In this document: positions 45,437 to 54,768 of the stretch, piece by piece
How the letters are laid out: the number at the start of each line of letters is the position of its first letter
Position numbering within the stretch: the first letter of the stretch is position 1
From: Bacillus sp. cl95
Lineage (GTDB): Bacteria > Bacillota > Bacilli > Bacillales > Cytobacillaceae
Reading direction: 5' to 3'
DNA length: 64,000 bases
Assembly (NCBI RefSeq): GCF_900115925.1
Contig: NZ_FOYF01000002.1
Coordinates: forward strand, 186,001-250,000
Position numbers and translations under genes: made by a program
The notes under the pieces: model-generated
Seen by the model: only the letters and a program-made list of their open reading frames with translations
Database searches by the model: none
Told to the model about the DNA's origin: nothing

Positions 45437-45470
45437 GAAAAGGAGCCTAATTTGGGCTCCTTTTCTTTTA
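45437..45470 (+). terminator. Terminator after engB
   Basis: Perfect 11-bp stem GAAAAGGAGCC / GGCTCCTTTTC, then TTTTA. Confidence 0.88.
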
Positions 45471-45529
45471 TCAGGTTTCGCTCTGCAAGATGTTTGAAGG
45501 ATTGTGTTAACAATTCGGTTATTTAGTGA

Positions 45530-45717
45530 AAGGCAGTGTAAAAGCTCAGTATTGTTTCTTGAATTATGTTGATTGGAGTGGAAGGCGCTTGACTCCTTGG
45601 GGATTAGCGTTACAGGCGAGACCCCGCAGGAGCGAAAGCGACGAGGAGGCTCGGCGAACGCCCCCAGGAAAGCAAGTGACTGGAACGGAAATCAAAAGAC
45701 ATGTTTAACAGAGCCTA
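45530..45717. repeat. GC-rich dispersed element, copy B (inverted relative to copy A)
   Basis: Begins near AAGGCAGTGTAAAAGCT and contains TGTTGATTGGAGTGGAAGGC. The core at 45618-45652 is the reverse complement of the copy A core with one extra base. It ends GGAAATCAAAAG...AACAGAGCC. Both outer and inner ends match copy A in opposite orientation. G+C is far above the surroundings. Two short open frames crossing it (45526-45708, 45573-45893) look accidental. Confidence 0.8.
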
Positions 45718-45786
45718 GTGAAAAAATCAAATTCATTATGGAGCTAGAATACTGGTGTAACCTAAAATTTTCCTTTTACATTTCAA

Positions 45787-45881
45787 TCTTGCAAAACGGA
45801 AACAGATTCTTGCGAAAAAGGACCGTAATCTTGCGGAAGTCGGACGTATTCTTGCGATACGTGACAATCTTGCGAAAATCA
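45787..45881. repeat. Tandem array with 21-bp period (TCTTGCG units)
   Basis: TCTTGC recurs at 45787, 45808, 45829, 45850 and 45868, spacing 21, 21, 21 and 18. Units share TCTTGCGAAA or TCTTGCGGAAG, followed by GGACGTA-like sequence. All spacings are multiples of three, and one plus-strand frame reads repeated ILRK/FLRK units. I see no ribosome site or gene context for it, so I do not call a gene. Confidence 0.7.
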
Positions 45882-45910
45882 AAAAAACAGTGAATCGTCC
45901 AATATCCAGA

Positions 45911-45943
45911 CAAAAGAGCCAGCATATTAATGATGCTGGCTCT
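45911..45943 (-). terminator. Terminator of ysxD (minus strand)
   Basis: AGAGCCAGCAT (45915-45925) pairs with ATGCTGGCTCT (45933-45943). On the minus strand the stem is followed by TTTTG. Confidence 0.75.
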
Positions 45944-45963
45944 AAGGTTACAGTCTAAAATAG

Positions 45964-46449
45964 TTATTTTTTCTTTATGAATAACAGATAAACACCAACC
46001 AAAATCAGAACGGCAGGCCAAAACTTCCAAACGAGATTTACATTCGATTCTAGAACACCAAACCAATTAGCCATCTTGTCATAAAATAGCAGTAAAATGG
46101 CCAATACTAGGAAAAGAATACCTTGTAGAAATCCGTTCCCAGTTTTCTGGTGTCTTAAAAAGAAGCCAAGTGCAATGATGAGGATGAAAGTACCAATGTG
46201 ATCAGGCCAAATTTCAAAACGGTTTACAACGTGAAAATGAACACCAAACCCAAGCAAAATGACACCTGGCAGGATCGCCTCATAATCTTTGCCTAAGTAT
46301 CCTTGTCCTAAAAAAGCGAGACCAACTATGATCAATAGGGTAGGCCACGTATAGAACTGTTGGAAAATCGTTATGCCGGATTGCTGTAGAAAAAAGTAAG
46401 CTCCAAATCCAATAAGAGTAATTCCAGGGAAAAATTTTTGGTTTTTCAT
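45964..46449 (-). CDS. ysxD: LiaI/LiaF-like four-to-six-helix membrane protein
   Basis: About 161 residues, mostly hydrophobic, with several pairs of membrane helices. Each pair contains WPTLLIIVGLAFL, LPGVILLGFGV or WPAVLILVGVYLL, the repeated pattern of LiaI-LiaF-like transmembrane regions. It ends in KKK. It corresponds in position and size to B. subtilis YsxD between ysxC and hemA, but lies on the opposite strand to its neighbours. ATG 46449 has GGAAGTGGTG upstream on the minus strand. Function is unknown; stress or envelope sensing is a guess from the family. Confidence 0.78.
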   Translation of the reverse strand: MKNQKFFPGITLIGFGAYFFLQQSGITIFQQFYTWPTLLIIVGLAFLGQGYLGKDYEAILPGVILLGFGVHFHVVNRFEIWPDHIGTFILIIALGFFLRHQKTGNGFLQGILFLVLAILLLFYDKMANWFGVLESNVNLVWKFWPAVLILVGVYLLFIKKK

Positions 46450-46722
46450 GAAAAACACCACTTCCAGTAAGGTTCACTTGAATCTATCTAAAATTTTTGG
46501 TACTGTACATAGGGAAGTAATTGTCGATAAATGCGAAAATGGGACTAGTTCTATCGTCTATATCGCATTCTATCATATGTAAATAAAAATGAGCGATAAA
46601 CTCGCTTTTGCTAAATATATTATCACATGTTTCGTTTTCTGTTCACATTTTTTGGGCAAAAAGATAATGAAGCCATGATATAATAGCTATGCAATTTTTA
46701 ATTAAGGGGTGTAACTTTAAAA
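46450..46722. promoter_or_regulatory. Divergent ysxD-hemA intergenic region
   Basis: A plus-strand TATAAT at 46679-46684 lies 38 bases before the hemA start, but no good -35 is 16-18 bases upstream. B. subtilis hemA is controlled by PerR; I do not see a convincing Per box. No small gene is visible. Confidence 0.45.
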
Positions 46723-48069
46723 ATGCATATATTAGTGGTCGGTCTTAACTATAAAACTGCCCCTGTCGAAATCCGCGAACGGCTGACATTTGATCCCTCA
46801 CAACTAGGGGATGCAATGCAGAAGCTGCAATCGAAAAAAAGCATACTTGAAAATGTGATTATTTCTACTTGTAACCGCACGGAAATCTATGCAGTTGTAG
46901 ACCAGTTGCATACTGGTCGTTACTATATAAAAGAATTTCTATCTGAATGGTTTGATTTAGAACAAACAGATTTTTCTCCTTTCCTATTCATTTATGAAGA
47001 GGATGGTGCAATCGAACACTTATTCAATGTATCTTGCGGACTGAACTCAATGATTCTAGGTGAAACGCAAATTCTTGGTCAAGTTCGTTCAAGCTTCTTG
47101 TTAGGACAAGAGAAGAAAACAACAGGAACAGTATTTAACCACCTTTTCAAGCAAGCCATCACGTTGGCAAAGCGCGGCCATTCCGAAACAGATATCGGTG
47201 CAAATGCCGTTTCGGTAAGTTATGCTGCCGTCGAATTGGCAAAGAAAATTTTTGGTTCGCTCGAGAAGAAGCATGTCCTTATTCTCGGTGCAGGGAAAAT
47301 GGGTGAATTAGCAATCCAGAACCTTCACAGCAATGGTGCTAAAAAAGTGACGGTCATAAACCGTACTTTTGAAAAAGCTCATGGTCTTGCTTCTCGTTTT
47401 GGAGGACAAGCAAAAACATTGGAAGAGTTACAGTGTGCGCTGATCGAAGCCGATATCCTCATTAGTTCTACTGGTGCAAATGGATTCGTCATTACTAAGG
47501 AAATGGTGCAAAATGTCGATAAATTGAGAAAAGGCAAGCCTCTTTTCATGGTCGATATTGCCGTACCGCGTGACTTAGATCCAAAACTTGCAGATTTAGA
47601 GAATGTCTTTTTATATGATATTGATGATCTTGAGGGTATTGTTCAAGCAAACCTTCAGGAACGAAAAAAGGCTGCTGCAAAAATCAGCTTAATGATAGAA
47701 GCGGAGATTGTAGAATTTAAGCAATGGTTGGGTATGCTGGGAGTAGTCCCTGTTATTTCTGCGCTTAGAGAAAAAGCCCTTGCCATCCAAGCAGAGACGA
47801 TGGAAAGTATCGAGAGAAAGTTAGGGCATCTGAGTGATCGTGATATGAAGCTCTTAAACAAGCACACGAAAAGTATCATCAATCAGATGTTAAAAGATCC
47901 TATCCTTCAGGCAAAAGAATTGGCTGCCCGTCCGGACGCTGATCAGGCTTTGGACTTATTTGTAAATATCTTTAATATTAAAGAACTTGTTGAAGCTCAA
48001 CAAGAATCGAAAGCGGCCGAAACCAAAAAGGAATTGGTTCCATCAAGACAGGCTTCCTTTCAGTCATAA
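46723..48069 (+). CDS. hemA: Glutamyl-tRNA reductase
   Basis: 448-residue first enzyme of the C5 haem pathway, reducing Glu-tRNA to glutamate-1-semialdehyde with NADPH. The N-terminus [19 protein letters not shown], catalytic Cys50 in [12 protein letters not shown], and the NADPH-binding [10 protein letters not shown] are present, with a C-terminal dimerisation helix bundle. It heads hemA-hemX-hemC-hemD-hemB-hemL, which carries glutamyl-tRNA to uroporphyrinogen III. Confidence 0.96.
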   Translation: MHILVVGLNYKTAPVEIRERLTFDPSQLGDAMQKLQSKKSILENVIISTCNRTEIYAVVDQLHTGRYYIKEFLSEWFDLEQTDFSPFLFIYEEDGAIEHLFNVSCGLNSMILGETQILGQVRSSFLLGQEKKTTGTVFNHLFKQAITLAKRGHSETDIGANAVSVSYAAVELAKKIFGSLEKKHVLILGAGKMGELAIQNLHSNGAKKVTVINRTFEKAHGLASRFGGQAKTLEELQCALIEADILISSTGANGFVITKEMVQNVDKLRKGKPLFMVDIAVPRDLDPKLADLENVFLYDIDDLEGIVQANLQERKKAAAKISLMIEAEIVEFKQWLGMLGVVPVISALREKALAIQAETMESIERKLGHLSDRDMKLLNKHTKSIINQMLKDPILQAKELAARPDADQALDLFVNIFNIKELVEAQQESKAAETKKELVPSRQASFQS

Positions 48070-48083
48070 GAGGGGTTCTGGCT

Positions 48084-48917
48084 ATGTTCGATATATATAT
48101 GACGCGGTTGCACGAACTCACCGTTGTTCTGTATGCCTTAAGCGTCCTTCTATATTTTATTGATTTCCTACAGCATAACCGGAAGGTAAACCAAACTGCC
48201 TTCTGGTTACTTGCATTTGTATGGGTTTTACAAACGGTATTTTTATTTCTTTATATGATGAAAACAGGACGTTTCCCGGTACTTACCATTTTTGAGGGAT
48301 TATACTTCTACGCCTGGATATTGGTGACTCTTTCACTCGGCATCAATCGATTGATGAGGGTTGACTTCTTTGTTTTCTTTACCAATATTCTCGGCTTTAT
48401 CGTAATGGCCATCCATACGTTTGCTCCCATGCAATTCGAAGAAAACGTGATGGGGGAACAGGTTGTTTCAGAATTACTATTGATACATATAACTATCGCC
48501 ATATTGTCCTATGGGGCTTTCTCGCTGTCCTGCGTTTTTTCATTGCTATATTTAATCCAGTACGATTCATTGAAGCGTAAAAAATGGGGAGCAAGGCTTT
48601 GGCGTATCACCGATCTTACCAAGCTTGATCATATGTCCTACGTATTAAACTTAATCGGTGTTCCTATGCTTATACTGAGTTTGATTTTGGGCTTGCAATG
48701 GGCTTTCCTGAAGCTCAACGGCATGCCGTGGTACGATATTAAGATTATCGGCTCTTTCATCGTTTTAACCGCTTACAGCCTTTATTTATATTTGAGGATT
48801 AGCAAAGGTTTATCAGGAAAATCCTTAGCGCTATGGAATGCAGCTTCATTTCTAATCGTTTTAATAAACTTCTTTTTATTTGGACAATTATCGTCCTTCC
48901 ATTTCTGGTATAGGTAA
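48084..48917 (+). CDS. hemX: HemX membrane protein (CcsA-like)
   Basis: 277-residue integral membrane protein with eight predicted helices and the cytochrome-c-assembly (CcsA/CcmC) fold. HxxF and WxW-like motifs are reduced compared with true haem transporters. In B. subtilis HemX lowers the cellular level of HemA and is not needed for haem synthesis. It lies 14 bases after hemA and 20 before hemC. Confidence 0.9.
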   Translation: MFDIYMTRLHELTVVLYALSVLLYFIDFLQHNRKVNQTAFWLLAFVWVLQTVFLFLYMMKTGRFPVLTIFEGLYFYAWILVTLSLGINRLMRVDFFVFFTNILGFIVMAIHTFAPMQFEENVMGEQVVSELLLIHITIAILSYGAFSLSCVFSLLYLIQYDSLKRKKWGARLWRITDLTKLDHMSYVLNLIGVPMLILSLILGLQWAFLKLNGMPWYDIKIIGSFIVLTAYSLYLYLRISKGLSGKSLALWNAASFLIVLINFFLFGQLSSFHFWYR

Positions 48918-48937
48918 AATTAGGAGGCTCATAAATC

Positions 48938-49870
48938 ATGAGAAAAATCATTGTTGGTTCCCGCAGAAGCAAACTGGCCATTACACAAACAAACTGGGTC
49001 ATTGACCAATTAAAGAAGCTTGGAGCGCCATTCGAGTTCGAAGTAAAGGAAATTGTAACAAAAGGTGACCGTATCCTTGATGTCACTCTTTCTAAAGTGG
49101 GCGGTAAAGGGTTATTCGTAAAAGAAATTGAGCAAGCAATGCTTGATAAAGAAATTGACATGGCTGTCCACAGCATGAAGGATATGCCGGCTGTATTGCC
49201 AGAAGGGTTGACAATTGGTTGCATTCCTAAAAGGGAAGATCATAGAGATGCACTTATTTCGAAAGGGCATGTTCCACTTGACCAATTGAAGCAAGGTGCA
49301 ACGATTGGTACGAGCAGTCTACGACGCAGCGCGCAGCTTCTTGTAAAAAGACCAGACCTGAATATTAAGTGGATTCGCGGGAATGTTGATACTCGTTTAG
49401 AAAAACTTGAAAACGAAGATTACGATGCCATCATTTTGGCTGCTGCTGGATTATCACGTTTAGGTTGGACAAGTGATACCGTGACTGAATTTTTGAGTGA
49501 TGAAGTTTGTGTTCCGGCGGTCGGGCAAGGTGCCTTATCTATTGAATGCCGTGAAGACGATCATGAACTGCTTGCTCTTTTTGAAAAATTCACATGTGAA
49601 AATACAAATCGTGCAGTGAGAGCTGAACGTGCGTTCCTTGATAAGATGGAAGGCGGATGTCAAGTTCCAATTGCCGGCTATGCATACATCAACGAACAAG
49701 ATGACATTGTCTTGACTGCATTGGTTGCTGCCCCAGATGGTTCTGTCGTCTATAAAGAACAATTGACAGGAAAAGACCCAATTGAGCTCGGCATAAAAGC
49801 AGCTGACAGCCTGATTGAAAAAGGCGGAAAAGAACTGATTGAAAAGGTAAAGCAGGAGCTTGAGGGGTAA
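48938..49870 (+). CDS. hemC: Porphobilinogen deaminase
   Basis: 310-residue hydroxymethylbilane synthase that polymerises four porphobilinogens. [17 protein letters not shown] is the canonical start. The arginine-rich LRRSAQL and the dipyrromethane-binding Cys in [12 protein letters not shown] are present. AGGAGG precedes ATG 48938. The last base of its stop is the first base of hemD. Confidence 0.96.
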   Translation: MRKIIVGSRRSKLAITQTNWVIDQLKKLGAPFEFEVKEIVTKGDRILDVTLSKVGGKGLFVKEIEQAMLDKEIDMAVHSMKDMPAVLPEGLTIGCIPKREDHRDALISKGHVPLDQLKQGATIGTSSLRRSAQLLVKRPDLNIKWIRGNVDTRLEKLENEDYDAIILAAAGLSRLGWTSDTVTEFLSDEVCVPAVGQGALSIECREDDHELLALFEKFTCENTNRAVRAERAFLDKMEGGCQVPIAGYAYINEQDDIVLTALVAAPDGSVVYKEQLTGKDPIELGIKAADSLIEKGGKELIEKVKQELEG

Positions 49871-50643
49871 TGGAAAAGGAACTTCCTTTGCTTGAAAAAA
49901 GGATTCTCATTCCACGAGGGAAGCAACAAGCAAATTCCTTTTCAAAGTTAGTCGAGAAGTTTGGAGGGATTCCTGTAGAAATCCCTCTTCTCGCTTTTCG
50001 CCCTATTGAACAGAACGACAGTATACATAAAGCTATACAAAAGTTACCGACGTATAATTGGTTGGTTTTTACCAGTAATGTAACGGTTGAAACATTCTTC
50101 TCACTTCTTAATCATCCATCACTGCCAGAAAATATAAAAATAGCAGTGATAGGTGAGCGGACAAAGAAAGTACTTCTTTCAAAAGGAATAGTGGTAGATT
50201 TCGTTCCGAAAGAGTATGTAGCGGAAGCTTTTGTGGAAGCATTTTTAACTGAAGTACATCCAGGAGACCGCGTCCTGATTCCTAAGGGGAATTTGGCGAG
50301 GGATTATATTGCGGAGGCACTTAGGCAGCAGGGAGCAACTGTTGACGAAGTAATTGTTTATGAGACGTACCTTCCAGACGAAAGCAAGAAGCTACTTGCT
50401 GAGAGTTTAGAGGCTAGGAAATTGGATGTGCTTCTTTTTACTAGCCCTTCCACTATCGATCATTTTATGGAAGTTGTCGAGCAGCATCAACTGCATGATA
50501 AACTTCAAGAATGTATAATAGGTTGTATAGGGCCTGTCACCCATGACAGAATCACTTCACACAATTTGAACGTACATATAATGCCCGAAAAGTATACAGT
50601 AGAAGACTTAGTAGATAGTACGGTTTCTTTTTTTGAAAAATAG
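49870..50643 (+). CDS. hemD: Uroporphyrinogen-III synthase
   Basis: 257-residue cyclase that closes and isomerises hydroxymethylbilane to uroporphyrinogen III. Sequence conservation is low in this family. Recognisable parts are LLEKRILIPRGK at the start, YNWLVFTSNVTVETFF and DVLLFTSPSTIDHFM, plus position between hemC and hemB. It overlaps hemC by one base; the ribosome site lies inside hemC (AGGAG near 49855). Confidence 0.9.
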   Translation: MEKELPLLEKRILIPRGKQQANSFSKLVEKFGGIPVEIPLLAFRPIEQNDSIHKAIQKLPTYNWLVFTSNVTVETFFSLLNHPSLPENIKIAVIGERTKKVLLSKGIVVDFVPKEYVAEAFVEAFLTEVHPGDRVLIPKGNLARDYIAEALRQQGATVDEVIVYETYLPDESKKLLAESLEARKLDVLLFTSPSTIDHFMEVVEQHQLHDKLQECIIGCIGPVTHDRITSHNLNVHIMPEKYTVEDLVDSTVSFFEK

Positions 50644-50680
50644 GAAAGCAAAAGCATTTCGAAGTTGAAATAGGATTCAG

Positions 50681-50703
50681 CTTCGAGGCGCTTGCGCTTT
50701 TCG
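50681..50703 (+). repeat. Second truncated short dispersed repeat, hemD-hemB gap
   Basis: TTCAGCTTCGAGGCGCTTGC followed by GCTTTTC repeats the ends of the 20.0 kb element (AGCTTCAG...GGCGCTTGCGCTTTTC) with an even shorter centre. It lies 19 bases before the hemB start, inside the hem operon. Confidence 0.6.
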
Positions 50704-50721
50704 ATAACGGAGGTTAATAGA

Positions 50722-51696
50722 ATGGAAAAGTTTTCACGTCATCGCAGATTGCGTAGCAGTGCCAATATGAGAGCGCTAGTAAGAGAAAATCACTTACGAG
50801 TAGAAGATTTCATCTACCCTTTATTCATCATTGAGGGAGAAAACGTAAAGAATGAAGTTTCTTCTATGCCAGGAGTATTCCAAATCTCCATGGATTTATT
50901 ACCTGCAGAAATGGAGGAAATAAATTCATTAGGAATTAAATCCGTAATCTTGTTCGGAGTACCAGCCGAAAAGGACGAAACGGGCCAAGGTGCCTACCAT
51001 GACCACGGGATTGTTCAGGAAGCGACACGTGTGATCAAAAAGCTTTATCCTGAGATGATTGTAGTGGCAGATACTTGCTTATGTGAATACACAAGTCATG
51101 GACATTGTGGAATCGTAGAAGGCGATAAGGTCCTGAACGATCCGACGTTGGATTTGCTTGCGAGAGCGGCTGTCAGCCAAGCGAAAGCAGGTGCTGATAT
51201 CATTGCTCCATCTAACATGATGGACGGGTTTGTAGCAGCGATTAGAGCGGGATTAGACGAAGCTGGCTTTGAAGATGTTCCGATCATGTCCTATGCTGTA
51301 AAATATTCATCAGCATTTTACGGTCCTTTCCGTGATGCAGCTGATAGCACACCGCAATTTGGTGATCGCAAGACGTATCAAATGGATCCTGCAAACCGCA
51401 TCGAAGCAATGAGAGAAGCTGAATCGGACGTGAATGAGGGGGCTGACTTCCTTATTGTTAAGCCTGGTTTACCATATTTGGACATCGTTCGTGATGTTAA
51501 AAATAACTTCCAGCTGCCAGTTGTCATTTACAACGTGAGCGGAGAGTATTCCATGGTCAAAGCGGCTGCGCAAAATGGTTGGATTGACGAACAAAAGATC
51601 GTGATGGAAATGCTTACTGGCATGAAACGTGCTGGAGCTGATCTAATTATCACTTATTTTGCCAAGGACGCTGCCCGCTGGCTTAAAGAACAATAA
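50722..51696 (+). CDS. hemB: Delta-aminolevulinic acid dehydratase (porphobilinogen synthase)
   Basis: 324-residue enzyme condensing two ALA molecules. The Zn-binding cysteine cluster is in [16 protein letters not shown]. One Schiff-base Lys is in [18 protein letters not shown] and the other in [13 protein letters not shown] 50722 has GGAGG upstream; the open frame to 50692 runs through the repeat element and is not the start. Confidence 0.95.
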   Translation: MEKFSRHRRLRSSANMRALVRENHLRVEDFIYPLFIIEGENVKNEVSSMPGVFQISMDLLPAEMEEINSLGIKSVILFGVPAEKDETGQGAYHDHGIVQEATRVIKKLYPEMIVVADTCLCEYTSHGHCGIVEGDKVLNDPTLDLLARAAVSQAKAGADIIAPSNMMDGFVAAIRAGLDEAGFEDVPIMSYAVKYSSAFYGPFRDAADSTPQFGDRKTYQMDPANRIEAMREAESDVNEGADFLIVKPGLPYLDIVRDVKNNFQLPVVIYNVSGEYSMVKAAAQNGWIDEQKIVMEMLTGMKRAGADLIITYFAKDAARWLKEQ

Positions 51697-51724
51697 TCAT
51701 ATTCTTCCGAAAAGAGGGAATGGA

Positions 51725-53014
51725 ATGCGCACATACAATAAATCTCTAGAGGCTTTTAAAGAAGCACAAAAATTGATGCCAGGTGGCGTAAATAGTCCGG
51801 TCCGCGCATTTAAATCGGTTAAAATGGATCCGATTTTTATGGAAAGAGGAAAAGGGGCTAAAATTTACGATATCGATGGCAATGAGTATATCGACTATGT
51901 CCTTTCATGGGGACCGTTAATTCTTGGGCATTCTAATGACTCTGTTGTTGAAGCAATCAAGAAAGTCGCTGAAATGGGTACGAGCTTTGGGGCTCCGACA
52001 TTAATGGAAAACGAACTTGCGAAACTTGTGATCGATCGTGTTCCTTCAATCGAAGTAATCAGAATGGTTTCTTCTGGCACAGAAGCGACAATGAGTGCGC
52101 TTCGTCTTGCAAGAGGTTATACGAATCGAAACAAGATTCTTAAGTTTGAAGGCTGTTACCATGGACATGGAGATTCTTTGCTGATTAAAGCAGGTTCAGG
52201 CGTGGCTACACTTGGTTTACCTGACAGTCCTGGAGTACCAGAAGGCGTTGCGAAAAACACCATCACTGTGGCTTACAACGACCTTGAGAGTGTAAAATAT
52301 GCGTTTGAGCAGTTTGGTGAAGATATTGCTGGTGTCATTGTTGAACCTGTTGCAGGTAACATGGGGGTTGTTCCTCCGCTGCCTGGATTCCTGCAAGGAC
52401 TTCGTGACATTACACAGCAATATGGTTCCGTGCTAATCTTTGATGAAGTTATGACAGGCTTCCGTGTGGACTATAACTGTGCACAAGGCTATTACGGGGT
52501 GACACCTGATCTTACATGTCTTGGAAAGGTTATCGGTGGTGGACTTCCAGTTGGAGCTTATGGTGGTAAAGCGGAAATCATGGAGCAAATTGCGCCAAGC
52601 GGACCGATCTATCAGGCAGGAACGCTGTCTGGAAATCCGCTTGCGATGTCAGCCGGTTATGCGACATTAAGTCAATTGAATCCAGATGATTATAAAGAGT
52701 TCCAACGTAAGGGAGACATGCTGGAAAAAGGTATGATGGCAGCTGCTAAGAAATACGACATTCCACACACTGTGAACCGTGCTGGATCGATGATCGGTTT
52801 CTTCTTTACGAACGAAAAAGTGACGAATTATGAAAAAGCAAAAACGTCTAATCTCGATTTCTTTGGCACTTACTTCAAAGAAATGGCTGATCAAGGTGTC
52901 TTCTTGCCTCCATCACAATTCGAAGGATTATTCCTATCTACTGCACATACGGATGAGGATATCGAAAAAACGCTTAAAGCGGCAGAAAATGCTTTTGCTA
53001 AGTTAAAAGGATAA
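51725..53014 (+). CDS. hemL: Glutamate-1-semialdehyde 2,1-aminomutase
   Basis: 429-residue PLP enzyme making ALA from glutamate-1-semialdehyde, the step after HemA. The family start [39 protein letters not shown] and PLP Lys in [17 protein letters not shown] are present. ATG 51725 follows GAGGGAATGGA. It is the last gene of the hem operon and is followed by a terminator. Confidence 0.96.
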   Translation: MRTYNKSLEAFKEAQKLMPGGVNSPVRAFKSVKMDPIFMERGKGAKIYDIDGNEYIDYVLSWGPLILGHSNDSVVEAIKKVAEMGTSFGAPTLMENELAKLVIDRVPSIEVIRMVSSGTEATMSALRLARGYTNRNKILKFEGCYHGHGDSLLIKAGSGVATLGLPDSPGVPEGVAKNTITVAYNDLESVKYAFEQFGEDIAGVIVEPVAGNMGVVPPLPGFLQGLRDITQQYGSVLIFDEVMTGFRVDYNCAQGYYGVTPDLTCLGKVIGGGLPVGAYGGKAEIMEQIAPSGPIYQAGTLSGNPLAMSAGYATLSQLNPDDYKEFQRKGDMLEKGMMAAAKKYDIPHTVNRAGSMIGFFFTNEKVTNYEKAKTSNLDFFGTYFKEMADQGVFLPPSQFEGLFLSTAHTDEDIEKTLKAAENAFAKLKG

Positions 53015-53022
53015 AATTTTAG

Positions 53023-53050
53023 ACGCGTGCCCTAGTGGTGCGCGTTTTTT
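53023..53050 (+). terminator. Terminator of the hem operon
   Basis: ACGCGTGCC / GGTGCGCGT stem with two G-U pairs and a five-base loop, then TTTTT. Confidence 0.78.
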
Positions 53051-53067
53051 GCTTTGAAAAAGATGTT

Positions 53068-53240
53068 GCTTAAATCGTGAACTTTCGGCGTATTTCAAAC
53101 AGACTTTGGCTTAAATCCGAGAGTGGTTATTTTCTGAATATTATGAAGTAAGCATAAATCTGTCTGAACATAACAAATAAAAAATTTTCGCCGCATAAAT
53201 CTCAAAAACACCGCAAAAAACTCACCGAGCATAACAAATC
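53068..53240. repeat. Degenerate tandem array, about 41-bp period (GCWTAAATC)
   Basis: GCTTAAATC or GCATAAATC recurs at 53068, 53109, 53152 and 53193, with a variant GCATAACAAATC at 53229. Some units also share a following GAAC/CGC-type sequence. It fills part of the 449-base gap between hemL and spoVID. No gene is visible. Confidence 0.55.
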
Positions 53241-53387
53241 TTTTTTGTACTCATTTGCAGGTCAGAAATTAACCCTCCAACACTTGAAATAGTCTCAAAT
53301 ACCATTCACTTCGCATAAAGAATTCAAGTGAACCTCCTGTTTTTTTCAAAAATCCTCTCATTTGCCAAGTTTTCTTGATATTCAATC

Positions 53388-53414
53388 ATAAATAGATTCC
53401 GACACTCATAAAGT
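53388..53414 (+). promoter_or_regulatory. Possible SigE promoter of spoVID
   Basis: CATAAAGT (53407-53414) matches the SigE -10 consensus CATACANT at all but one position, with ATA at 53388-53390 sixteen bases upstream. spoVID is a SigE gene in B. subtilis. The -35 is loosely defined. Confidence 0.45.
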
Positions 53415-53463
53415 GTAAGTGACATAGTGATTAAACGCGAAAGGATCGAAAGGAGGAGTCGCT

Positions 53464-54603
53464 TTGTCTCAAGGGAATCAATCTTGCCTACGCTTTTCCT
53501 TAGAGGAGTCTGTATGGTTCCAAAAAGGACAGGAAGTAGCTGAGCTCGTCTCAGTATCGTTGGATCCGGATATTGTCATTCAAGAAAGCGATCAATATGT
53601 TACGATCAGCGGTTCGTTGCAACTAACGGGAGAATATAGACGACATGAGGATGTTGCTTTAGAAGGGGACTACGTGACAGCGCAGAAATTTGTACAGAAT
53701 GTTGAACATCGCGAGGACGGAATTTACGAGTTTTCACATCGTTTTCCGGTAGACATTACGATTCCATATAATCGCATTCAAAGTATTTATGATGTGGATG
53801 TGGCAGTGGAGTCTTTTGATTACGTTTTTCCTGAACGTAGTTGCTTAAAGCTAAATGCTGATTTGACGATTTCTGGCTTGTACGGTGATCAGCAGCACGA
53901 GCCTGCTGAGGAAGTGGAAGCATTTGAACCCATCTTTCGAAGCATTGATGTAGAAGTAGAGGAAGAAGCTGCAGAAGCAGATACTGAACCTTCTGAATTT
54001 GAAAATGTTTATCTGCCTTTTGAAGCAGAAGCGAGAAAGCGACTGGAAGAAGAAGTGAAAAAGGCGGAAGTGAAAGTACCGATTTTACCCGTGCAGGAGA
54101 CTGCGAATGAACAAGAACAAGAACAAGAAGCAGTTGTCAGTCAACCGCGCGGAGAAGTTCAAAAGCCGCAACCAGTAAATCAAGTGCCTGTACCATCTGT
54201 GGTCGAAGAAGTACCACAAGCAGAACTGCCAGTGGTAGAGGAGATTCCACAAGCCCCACCAGTCGCAGAGAAACAGGCTCAACCACAAGAAGAGTATGAA
54301 GAAGAAAGTTCGTCCTCTGCTGACAAAAATAATGTATCTCAGGCATCACCAGACGTTAAAAAGAAGAAGGCGTCTAAAAAGACAGGTATGTCCCTTACGG
54401 AGTTTTTTGCTAGAAAAGAAGATGCTGAGGAACATGTGAAATTGAAAGTATGCATTGTTCAAAAGGGTGATACATTAGATTCACTTTCTGAGCGTTACGA
54501 AGTATCGCTTCAAAACTTGCTTCGTTACAATCAGTTGGAACTGAATCAAGATGTTTATGAAGGGCAGGTATTATATATTCCTGCTTCATATGCCAAGAAT
54601 TAA
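53464..54603 (+). CDS. spoVID: Spore coat morphogenetic protein SpoVID
   Basis: 379-residue mother-cell protein that encases the forespore with coat proteins through SafA and SpoIVA. The N-terminal beta-rich domain begins LRFSLEESVWFQKGQEV, the family signature. A Glu/Pro/Gln-rich disordered middle covers about residues 150-300, and a LysM domain lies at about 327-377 (VQKGDTLDSLSERY). B. subtilis SpoVID is about 575 residues, so the linker here is much shorter. It starts at TTG 53464 after AAAGGAGGAG. Confidence 0.92.
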   Translation: MSQGNQSCLRFSLEESVWFQKGQEVAELVSVSLDPDIVIQESDQYVTISGSLQLTGEYRRHEDVALEGDYVTAQKFVQNVEHREDGIYEFSHRFPVDITIPYNRIQSIYDVDVAVESFDYVFPERSCLKLNADLTISGLYGDQQHEPAEEVEAFEPIFRSIDVEVEEEAAEADTEPSEFENVYLPFEAEARKRLEEEVKKAEVKVPILPVQETANEQEQEQEAVVSQPRGEVQKPQPVNQVPVPSVVEEVPQAELPVVEEIPQAPPVAEKQAQPQEEYEEESSSSADKNNVSQASPDVKKKKASKKTGMSLTEFFARKEDAEEHVKLKVCIVQKGDTLDSLSERYEVSLQNLLRYNQLELNQDVYEGQVLYIPASYAKN

Positions 54604-54615
54604 GTAACGATAGGA

Positions 54616-54648
54616 GAGCGGGTACATTACCTGCTCGACTATTTTTTA
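54616..54648 (+). terminator. Terminator 1 after spoVID
   Basis: GAGCGGGT / ACCTGCTC stem (one G-U), then GACTATTTTTT. Confidence 0.75.
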
Positions 54649-54663
54649 TCAAGCCAACTTTTT

Positions 54664-54687
54664 GTGCCATGTATGGGCACTTTTTTT
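54664..54687 (+). terminator. Terminator 2 before ysxE
   Basis: GTGCC / GGCAC stem with a seven-base loop, followed by seven T. Two terminators in tandem between spoVID and ysxE suggest that ysxE has its own promoter or depends on readthrough. Confidence 0.7.
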
Positions 54688-54768
54688 GCAAATGGAAGAA
54701 AGGTAGTAAGAATAACGTGCCTTGAAACAGTTTCTTACGCTTTTCTATTGGAAGAGAGTTGAGTTTGT

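Noticed and set aside
45787-45881. Tandem repeats as a CRISPR array
   Set aside because: Units are 21 bp head to tail without unique spacers, and no cas genes are present.
45526-45893. Two overlapping plus-strand ORFs (60 and 106 codons) over the repeat region
   Set aside because: They run through a dispersed non-coding element and a tandem array, lack ribosome sites, and their composition follows the repeats.
46450-46722. PerR box upstream of hemA
   Set aside because: No near match to TTATAATNATTATAA could be seen.
53068-53240. GCWTAAATC repeats as a CRISPR array
   Set aside because: The conserved part is only 9 bp, units are degenerate, and there are no cas genes.
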